Source: Desulfobacteraceae bacterium (GTDB lineage Bacteria; Desulfobacterota; Desulfobacteria; Desulfobacterales; Desulfosalsimonadaceae). From it: 7,242 nt of DNA. The position numbers and the translations under genes were made by a program. Below, one piece after another: positions 1 through 4,922 of this stretch (position 1 is the first letter of the stretch; every line of letters starts with the position of its first letter). The notes beneath the pieces are model-generated. The model made no database searches and had not been told where the DNA came from. It saw nothing but the letters and a program-made list of their open reading frames with translations. The stretch is from positions 1 to 7,242 of the forward strand of contig JAABTZ010000158.1 in the NCBI GenBank assembly GCA_011389605.1. Reading direction: 5' to 3'.

Positions 1-87
1 TTTGAAGAATGCAGCGTACTTAGCCGTACGTGAAATTCTGAAAAATTGCGCGTAACGCAGATATTGGACTTTTTACGGTTCCATCAA
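1..87 (+). repeat. Palindromic intergenic repeat, copy 1 (left end cut by window)
   Basis: This is the right-hand two thirds of the repeat also present at 2357-2509, 2990-3117 and 4021-4171. It starts within the left arm (TTTGAAGAATGCAGCG), runs through the central CGTAC/GTACG hairpin and the right arm, and finishes with GGACTTTTTACGG and a diverged CCATCAA end. It lies only 3 bp beyond the stop codon of the minus-strand TRIC fusion gene (91-2313), so its transcript would form a long hairpin just after that stop and might act as a 3' end or processing structure. That role is inference; the repeat itself is seen directly. Confidence 0.9.
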
Positions 88-90
88 AGT

Positions 91-2313
91 TTAATGCTTC
101 AGCAGATCCCGCTGCTGGGCCTTTCGGTTGGATACGCCGGCCCTGGTTTCCTTTTTGGCAAGTCTCAGACGGACATAATCGTCTAACAGATAGATAATGC
201 GCTCGACTTTATACGTGGTTTGTAAAACAGCTTTGAGAGCAGGATCTTCGTTTTGCCTGACTTCATTGCCGTAAGCAGCCCGGAGCTGTTCAAAGCGTTC
301 CTGGTGGCTGGATGTCAGGGCTTCGAGCATGGTAAAATCCATTGCTTCTCCTGATTTGACGGCCCATGCAGCCGCTTCAATCAGGGCATGAAGACTCTCA
401 TGAATATTTTGCTGCAGTTTCGGGGCTGATGAGGAAGTGTCCCCGGACCCGTCTACGGGCTGTTTAAGAAAGGAATATAGGTTATTTTCAACCGCAGTGG
501 TGATTTCCAGCCGGGAATTGCACTGGCGGTATTGTTTCACTGTATGATTGGCAAGGGGTTCGGCCGCCACCTGGTCCAGGGAATTTCTCAGCGAGGCGCC
601 GGCATACAGAAATCGGTTGTGCAGATCTTCGAGTTGGGCCCGCGATGCCCGACGGGTTCCTTGTTCTGAATCCTCCCTGTAGTAGCCGGTGAGAAGCTCC
701 CACAAATCCGGTTCTATCCAGGCGAATTCTTCCAGCCGGACATCCGGATGGGTGTGTCTGGCACCGAACTGCAGCGGGTTTTCATATCCTTTCCAGAGGA
801 TGAAAAAGCGCAATGCAAACAGCAGAGCCACCACCGACAGGGTCAGGTAGAAGATAAACGCCAGCCCGATTTTATAGGGCAGCAGCAAAAGGGCTGAAAT
901 GTAGAGCACACCGCCGAGAATCGAAATTTCCGCATAGGAGTCCAGCTTTAGGATTTCAATGTTGAAATCCGCCCGGACCACATCGCGCAGCACCACACCT
1001 CCTGAGGCTGTGAGCACGCCCATCACCGGGCCCCAGAGCCACAAGGGTTTGGCCTGCATTTCCAAAGCCACGCCCACGCCGATGACCGTAAAGGCGGACA
1101 CAGCCCAGGCGTCAAAGAATTTAAACAGCTTGTCAAAAACAAGGCTTATATTTTTTTCAGTGTATTGGCCGATTTTTTGTGTCAGCAGCCGGGAGCCGAC
1201 CAGCAGATCATAGATCTTGAAACCTGTAAATCCCAGCACCACCACGACTATGGCCACAAGGATAAATGCCGGGGTCTTGAGCACAAATACGGGATCTGCC
1301 CCCAGCACAAGATCGCGCACCACTCCGCCGCCGATGGCCGGCAGGGTAGCCAGCACCAGGGCACCGAAGAAGTTGTAGCGCTCCTTTCGTGCCAGCAGCA
1401 CCCCGGAGATGCAGAAAGCACCTATTCCGAGAAAAGTGAGCATGTTAAACCATACCTGGTCAGTGGTAATGGCCAGGTATGTGGGCAGGAGAAATTCAAG
1501 CTGCAGGGAACGGAAGCGGTTTTCCCGCCTCATGGATTTGATAACGCTGTTAAAGGTTTCCAACTCATTGGGTGATATGGTTTTCCGGCTGAAAAGGGCA
1601 TGCACCGAAATTTCCGGAAACGTCACGGGCATTTTTTTGATCTGGCCGGAAAAGCCTGTATTGGCAAGGATTTTATCCGCGATCACCGGGCTTGCCACAA
1701 ATATATCGGCCCGGCGATTTACGGTCAGCATAAGGCTCTGATTGTATCCGTCCGAAGAAATCATTTTAAATCCGGCCGGCGGGTTTTTAAGAAAGTTTTT
1801 GAAGCGCTCCGATCCGTATATATAGTCTTCCACAGGGCCGATGGTCGCCATGGTCATGGGAGTTTTGTTTAAAAAAGCCAGCAGCTTGTCCATGGTGTCA
1901 ATGGCGGCCGCGCCCCGGAGGCTTTTGTGATAATACACGGCATTTGTTTCCGTTCGGTAGGGGAGGGAATAATGGGCAAAATTTTTCCGCTGCTTGTCAT
2001 AATAGGCCCCCATCACCAGATCGGTTTTTCCTGATTTAAGCCCGTCCATCATTGCTGACCAGGGCATGGCTTCAAAGGAGACCGAGTATCCGGCTTTGGC
2101 AGACAACTCCCGGGCCAGCTGGATTTCAAGCCCGGTGAGCACCATGCGGCTGCCGGCTTCCACTTCCATCTGATAGGGGGGGCGGGGATACCAGCCGCTG
2201 TGCAGTTCCTTGATAACGCTGTCGGGTTCATAGGCCAGGCAAGGGGCTCCAATCCCGGATATCAAAACTGTCAGGCAAATAGCGGTTAAAAATTGTTTCA
2301 GGCGGATTTTCAT
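91..2313 (-). CDS. Fusion of a periplasmic SBP_bac_3 solute-binding domain to a TRIC-type (UPF0126) channel, with a helical cytosolic tail
   Basis: The protein has 740 residues from the chosen ATG. Residues 1-27 form a signal peptide (basic MKIRLK, hydrophobic core, cleavage near PCLA|YEP). Residues ~35-282 resemble a type-2 periplasmic solute-binding domain (SBP_bac_3); Arg109 sits where amino-acid binders use Arg to hold the ligand carboxylate, but the usual second-lobe Asp is not apparent. Residues ~288-507 are a prokaryotic TRIC/UPF0126 (PF03458) domain of seven predicted helices in two inverted halves, with signatures GGGVVRD (328-334) and GGVVLRD (438-444). The basic loop ARKER after helix 1 puts the N-terminus outside. 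Residues ~515-740 are a charged helical cytosolic region I do not recognise. A longer start at 2409 exists, but its extra residues are translated repeat and bypass the signal peptide; AAAGG lies 11 nt before the chosen ATG. Inferred role: ligand-responsive cation channel or transporter in the inner membrane. Confidence 0.9.
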   Translation of the reverse strand: MKIRLKQFLTAICLTVLISGIGAPCLAYEPDSVIKELHSGWYPRPPYQMEVEAGSRMVLTGLEIQLARELSAKAGYSVSFEAMPWSAMMDGLKSGKTDLVMGAYYDKQRKNFAHYSLPYRTETNAVYYHKSLRGAAAIDTMDKLLAFLNKTPMTMATIGPVEDYIYGSERFKNFLKNPPAGFKMISSDGYNQSLMLTVNRRADIFVASPVIADKILANTGFSGQIKKMPVTFPEISVHALFSRKTISPNELETFNSVIKSMRRENRFRSLQLEFLLPTYLAITTDQVWFNMLTFLGIGAFCISGVLLARKERYNFFGALVLATLPAIGGGVVRDLVLGADPVFVLKTPAFILVAIVVVVLGFTGFKIYDLLVGSRLLTQKIGQYTEKNISLVFDKLFKFFDAWAVSAFTVIGVGVALEMQAKPLWLWGPVMGVLTASGGVVLRDVVRADFNIEILKLDSYAEISILGGVLYISALLLLPYKIGLAFIFYLTLSVVALLFALRFFILWKGYENPLQFGARHTHPDVRLEEFAWIEPDLWELLTGYYREDSEQGTRRASRAQLEDLHNRFLYAGASLRNSLDQVAAEPLANHTVKQYRQCNSRLEITTAVENNLYSFLKQPVDGSGDTSSSAPKLQQNIHESLHALIEAAAWAVKSGEAMDFTMLEALTSSHQERFEQLRAAYGNEVRQNEDPALKAVLQTTYKVERIIYLLDDYVRLRLAKKETRAGVSNRKAQQRDLLKH

Positions 2314-2356
2314 TAAACTTGGAACCTTTTGGCAATTTATGATAATATAAAGCAAG

Positions 2357-2509
2357 TGCTCTCGTAAAAAGTCGGTTTTCAGATGGCTCCGTAAAAAGTT
2401 CAAGATCAAGGCTTGCGCGATTTTGAAGAATGCAGCGTACTTAGTCGTACGTGAAATTCTTCAGAAATTGCGCATAACGCAGATATTGGACTTTTTACGG
2501 TGCCGTCAA
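2357..2509 (+). repeat. Palindromic intergenic repeat, copy 2 (full length)
   Basis: This full copy is ~153 bp. It begins TGCTCTCGTAAAAAGTCGG, contains a second CGTAAAAAGT 27 bp further on, and ends GGACTTTTTACGGTGCCGTC. The inner ~120 bp folds as an imperfect hairpin: GGCTCCGTAAAAAGTTC at 2385-2401 pairs with GGACTTTTTACGGTGCC at 2488-2504, GAAGAAT with ATTCTTC, and CGTAC with GTACG at the tip. It occupies most of the space between the divergent TRIC-fusion and Rieske-like genes, so their promoters must lie in it or in the short flanks (2314-2356 and 2510-2553). Confidence 0.93.
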
Positions 2510-2553
2510 GTATCATTGTATCAAATTTTGGCAAAAGAGAAAGGTTATGAAGT

Positions 2554-2952
2554 ATGAAAATTTTAAACCGTATATTAGGCATCTGTCAGACAAAACCTCC
2601 GGAGGATCAAGCCTGTTGGAGGTATTCAAGCGGCAGGGTGGAAATTGAACTTTCGCGGGCCCGTGAACTGAAGGAAATGGGTTCTGCGATTCGTCTTGAG
2701 GGCAAGGGACTACCAAAGCGCCTGCTTGTAGTTTACGGGGGTGATTATAAATACCATGCCTTTGAAAACAAGTGTTCCCACTACGGCCGCCGGCTGGACC
2801 CCCTGCCAGGAAAAGAGCTGATACAGTGCTGCAGCATAGGCAAATCTGAGTTTGATTACACGGGAGCAAATGTTTCCGGACCAGGCAAAGGAGCAATAAA
2901 GCCGTATCCGGTTGAAGAACAAAACGGGGTTTTATCGGTCATTATCATGTAG
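2554..2952 (+). CDS. Small Rieske-fold protein with an altered [2Fe-2S] ligand motif
   Basis: This is a soluble-looking 132-residue protein with no signal peptide or membrane segment. The body resembles a Rieske domain. The first ligand box is Cys74-Ser-His76; fifteen residues later comes Cys92-Cys93-Ser-Ile95-Gly, followed by SEFDYTG and a PYPVEEQNG strand end, as in Rieske ferredoxins. The canonical pattern is C-x-H-(15-17)-C-x2-H, so the fourth ligand is Ile95 instead of His. Neighbouring Cys93, or Cys11/Cys21, might substitute, or the protein may bind no cluster. GAGAAAGG at 2537-2544 lies 9 nt before the ATG; an ATG at 2546 is out of frame. The gene stands alone between repeat copies 2 and 3, divergent from the TRIC fusion. 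A redox or ferredoxin-like role is inferred from the fold only. Confidence 0.85.
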   Translation: MKILNRILGICQTKPPEDQACWRYSSGRVEIELSRARELKEMGSAIRLEGKGLPKRLLVVYGGDYKYHAFENKCSHYGRRLDPLPGKELIQCCSIGKSEFDYTGANVSGPGKGAIKPYPVEEQNGVLSVIIM

Positions 2953-2989
2953 TGTGCGATTCTATATTTATACCCGAGTCCAAGCATGA

Positions 2990-3117
2990 TGCACTCGTAA
3001 AAAATCGTTTTTAGTCGGCTTTGTAAAAAGTTCAAGATCAAGGCTTGCGCGATTTTAAAGAATGCAGCGTATTTATCCGTACGTGGAATTCTTCAGAAAT
3101 TGCGCATAACGCAGATA
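2990..3117 (+). repeat. Palindromic intergenic repeat, copy 3 (right end missing)
   Basis: It begins TGCACTCGTAAAAAATCG and follows the other copies through GCGCATAACGCAGATA at 3117, where similarity stops. The terminal TTGGACTTTTTACNN-NNGCCGTCA block (~30 bp) is absent, so the outer stem cannot form. It starts 37 bp after the Rieske-like stop codon. The sequence to its right is the possible coding remnant at 3118-3351. Confidence 0.9.
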
Positions 3118-3351
3118 CCGGAAGATTCCCAGCCCTGCCAGGGCTGCCCCATACCTTGCCGAAAAGCCTGCCCTGAAAATGCGTTCGCCCCTGGGCACTA
3201 TGACCGTCCTGCCTGTATCCAACGCCTCGATTCCGATCGTGGCCATCCTATTTGACAGCGGCCAAAGAGACTCTGAAGGCTCTTTGATCCTTGTAACCAA
3301 CTGGTGCCGGAGGTGCCAGTTCGCCTGTCCCCCAGGAGAAAAATAGGCCCG
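3118..3351 (-). pseudogene. Possible decayed coding remnant of unknown family
   Basis: A minus-strand frame is open from just after a TAA at 3352-3354, through this stretch, into repeat copy 3, where it ends. The non-repeat part gives ~78 residues with protein-like composition, including SNRMATIGIEALDTGRTVIV. That segment faintly recalls the C-terminal 'helix then GRxVVVPG' region of short-chain dehydrogenases, but I cannot align the rest. There is no upstream ATG with a ribosome binding site; the only in-frame start is TTG at 3300. If real, it is a gene tail whose end was replaced by the truncated repeat. It may instead be a chance open frame. Confidence 0.2.
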
Positions 3352-3623
3352 TTAAAATAACATTAAAGCAAAATATTTAAAAATTTGAAACGCTCAGTTT
3401 AGGACCTTATCAAAGGCAGCTGGAGGCAATGGCATCAGGCGGATTTACCCGTGGAGTGACAAGTAGCGAGTAGCGCTCCATGAATACAAATACCAGCCGG
3501 GGCAGTTGCTCCTTGACTTACGACGCGATTTTTTGTTCGACAGCTAGCAGAGCGGCCGTTATATATTTTGAAAATAAGGCGGAGATATTTTAGTTGCTTT
3601 TATCAACGCCGATTTTTTAAATT
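3352..3623. other. Intergenic stretch without a recognisable gene
   Basis: No convincing frame with a start and ribosome binding site is seen on either strand. The stretch is AT-rich towards its right end and must hold the promoter of the downstream selenopeptide gene. TTGACT at 3513-3518 resembles a -35 box and TATATT at 3562-3567 a -10 box, but they are too far apart to pair and neither has a good partner, so I call no promoter. No sigma-54 signature was found. Confidence 0.5.
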
Positions 3624-3631
3624 AAAGGAGG
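3624..3631 (+). promoter_or_regulatory. Strong Shine-Dalgarno of the selenopeptide gene
   Basis: AAAGGAGG lies 7 nt before the ATG at 3639. It is the best ribosome binding site in the window. It fixes the start of a frame that would otherwise look like a 34-codon stub ending at the first TGA. Confidence 0.9.
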
Positions 3632-3638
3632 GTTTAAA

Positions 3639-3914
3639 ATGGACGGAAAAGATTTGAAAAAATTTCTGGCCGGCTTGACTATCGCGGGTTTGGTAGGCCT
3701 GGGAGGAGGATCTTTGCCTGCGGTCCATGCCGGAAGCGGCTGAGGCTCCAGCGGCTGAGGGGCCAAAGAAGACAGCGCAGGTGGCGCTGATGAAAAAAAA
3801 GAGCATAAAGATGAAATGAGTGAACAGGAAAAAGAAGAAAAGCAGGCCGGGGAGAAACAGGAAAAGGACGAAAAAAAAGAGGCCGGTGAGGACAAATCCG
3901 GTGACAATGACTGA
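3639..3914 (+). CDS. sbtA: Selenocysteine-containing RiPP precursor peptide, SbtA-like (two in-frame UGA read as Sec)
   Basis: Reading TGA at 3741-3743 and 3756-3758 as selenocysteine gives 91 residues ending at TGA 3912-3914. The leader is MDGKDLKKFLAGLTIAGLVG, then a Gly-rich stretch to AVHA (residue 31), the core GSG-U35-GSSG-U40-GAK, and a ~49-residue tail rich in Lys, Glu, Asp and Gln. The leader (charged MDxKDLKK, then LAGLxIAGL) and SGU-G core match what I recall of the SbtA 'thio(seleno)oxazole' precursors, substrates of a radical SAM maturase (SbtM). Supporting Sec rather than stop: a strong ribosome binding site, no frame break over the 51 codons after the second TGA, the duplicated SGUG unit, a SECIS-like hairpin at 3773-3789, and an intrinsic terminator placed after the last TGA. 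No Cys is present. No maturase, selB or selC is in the window, so the precursor is solitary here. The gene is monocistronic between repeat copies 3 and 4. The family name is from memory; the Sec reading is stronger than the name. Confidence 0.82.
3735..3764 (+). repeat. Tandem 15-bp duplication carrying the two Sec codons
   Basis: AGCGGCTGAGGCTCC (3735-3749) is followed directly by AGCGGCTGAGGGGCC (3750-3764), identical at 13 of 15 positions. Each unit encodes Ser-Gly-Sec-Gly-Ser/Ala, so the second selenocysteine arose by an in-frame duplication of the core motif. This fits a repeated modification site in a RiPP core. Confidence 0.9.
3773..3789 (+). promoter_or_regulatory. Candidate bacterial SECIS hairpin
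   Basis: CAGCGC (3773-3778), loop AGGTG (3779-3783) and GCGCTG (3784-3789) form a perfect 6-bp stem. The loop begins 20 nt after the second UGA and 35 nt after the first. The apical AGGU resembles the loop of the E. coli fdhF SECIS, and both distances fall within the range known for bacterial elements. A second stem, GGCUCC/GGGGCC (3744-3749 with 3759-3764), would hold the second UGA in its loop. Confidence 0.55.
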
Positions 3915-3977
3915 TTTGGCGACAGATAATCATGCCGTGTAAGTGAACAGGTCCTTTTGTTGCAAAGGCCCGTCAGG

Positions 3978-4008
3978 AGCCGGCAGATTAAGACTGCCGG
4001 CTTTTTTT
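3978..4008 (+). terminator. Rho-independent terminator of the selenopeptide gene
   Basis: AGCCGGCAG (3978-3986), a 7-nt loop and CTGCCGGCT (3994-4002) make a perfect 9-bp GC-rich stem followed by a seven-T run. It lies 63 bp after the TGA at 3912-3914, consistent with that TGA and not the earlier two being the real stop. Confidence 0.93.
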
Positions 4009-4020
4009 ATCCATTATTGA

Positions 4021-4171
4021 TGCCCTCGTAAAAAGTCGCTTTTAGACGGCTTTGTAAAAAGTTCAAGATCAAGGCTTGCGTGATTTTGAAGAATGCAGCG
4101 TACTTAGCCGTACGTGAAATTCTGAAAAATCGCACGTAACTCAGATATTGGACTTTTTACCAAGCCGTCAA
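4021..4171 (+). repeat. Palindromic intergenic repeat, copy 4 (full length)
   Basis: It begins TGCCCTCGTAAAAAGTCGC twelve bases after the terminator T-run and ends GGACTTTTTACCAAGCCGTCA. The outer arms GACGGCTTTGTAAAAAGTTC (4045-4064) and GGACTTTTTACCAAGCCGTC pair almost completely. It ends about 30 nt before the TetR-family ATG, so it sits in that gene's promoter or leader region. Confidence 0.93.
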
Positions 4172-4200
4172 TATTGATTATCCTGTAACCGGTGTCCCTG

Positions 4201-4872
4201 ATGACGAACGCAACACCCAAGAACAGTCAAAAAAACCTGAAAAACCCCAAAAAGGCTGCAGCAATTTTAAAGGCCGCCGAACACATTTTCGCTCAAAAGG
4301 GTTTTCAAACTGCCACGATTTCAGATATCGCAAAAAAGGCCAAGGTATCGGAAGCCACTATTTATGAGTATTTTTCCTCAAAAGAAGAACTACTCTTTGC
4401 CATCCCGGCTGAAATAATCCACCAGTACCAGGAAAAAAACAGGGAAATCCTGCCCTATATTCACGGCGCTGCCAATAAACTGCGATTTTTGATCCACCGC
4501 CACCTGGGCCTTTACCAGGACAATCCGGATTACGCCAACGTGGTGATGCTTATTTTAAAAGGCAACCCCAATTTTTTAAAAACCGATGCCTATAAAATCG
4601 TTCAGTACTCGGCCAGAAACTACATCCAGGTACTCAAAGAAGGAATGGAGAACAACGAGTTTAGGCCGGACATGGAGCCACGTATTGTTCGAGCGATGAT
4701 CTGGGGCACCATAGAGCACCTGGTCACACGAAAAAGCCTTCTTGGCAAGCCAGAAAATCTTACCTCCCTTACAGACTCTCTTTTTGAAACCCTTTTTGAC
4801 GGTATCCGCGCATGCCCCCGGCAGCAGCCGGTAAACGTAAACATCCATGTAACAGATTCCCGCCAGTCATAG
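4201..4872 (+). CDS. TetR/AcrR-family transcriptional regulator
   Basis: This is a 223-residue protein from the ATG. The N-terminal DNA-binding domain spans ~17-63: AAAILKAAEHIFAQKGF leads into the helix-turn-helix TISDIAKKAKVSEATIYEYF (39-58) and KEELL, a textbook TetR signature. The all-helical C-terminal half (~70-205) is the ligand-binding and dimerisation region; its overall look recalls acyl-CoA-responsive FadR/YsiA-type members, but the ligand cannot be read from sequence. An in-frame GTG at 4192 would add three residues; neither start has a clear Shine-Dalgarno, so ATG is preferred. The gene converges on the dehydratase/thioesterase genes (50-bp gap, no strong terminator seen), and control of those genes is a reasonable guess. 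Confidence 0.9.
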   Translation: MTNATPKNSQKNLKNPKKAAAILKAAEHIFAQKGFQTATISDIAKKAKVSEATIYEYFSSKEELLFAIPAEIIHQYQEKNREILPYIHGAANKLRFLIHRHLGLYQDNPDYANVVMLILKGNPNFLKTDAYKIVQYSARNYIQVLKEGMENNEFRPDMEPRIVRAMIWGTIEHLVTRKSLLGKPENLTSLTDSLFETLFDGIRACPRQQPVNVNIHVTDSRQS

Positions 4873-4922
4873 CCCGATAAAGCGATTTGCACGTAAATCC
4901 TTCAGTGCGGAGCTTTGTGCCT

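Noticed and set aside
2314..2409. Longer start (2409) for the TRIC fusion, adding 32 residues
   Set aside because: The added MILNFL...-type residues are translated from repeat copy 2; a near-identical MILNFLQS start occurs in repeat copy 3. The extension would bury the clear signal peptide that begins at 2313.
3130..3146. CAGCCCT-GCC-AGGGCTG hairpin as a terminator
   Set aside because: A perfect 7-bp stem, but no T-run follows on either strand; it is likely chance in GC-rich sequence.
3639..3914. Selenopeptide gene as a pseudogene with two nonsense mutations
   Set aside because: Both TGAs occur in identical SGUG contexts inside a clean duplication, no other stop or frameshift is present, and the ribosome binding site and terminator are intact. 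TGA alone, never TAA or TAG, interrupts the frame.
3617..3933. Minus-strand Ser/Pro/Phe-rich open frames opposite the selenopeptide gene
   Set aside because: They are reverse-complement shadows of the Lys/Glu-rich tail, lack ribosome binding sites, and run against the terminator and strong Shine-Dalgarno of the plus-strand gene.
1..4171. The repeats as integron attC sites with gene cassettes
   Set aside because: They are imperfect palindromes separating single genes, but I find no RYYYAAC/GTTRRRY core pair, no integrase, and the genes between them face opposite directions.
1..4171. The repeats as a CRISPR array
   Set aside because: Units are ~150 bp and the intervals are hundreds to thousands of bases containing genes; there are no short regular spacers.
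4873..4922. Bidirectional terminator between the convergent TetR and dehydratase genes
   Set aside because: Only a weak GCAC/GTGC pairing with no T-run was found, so I do not call one.
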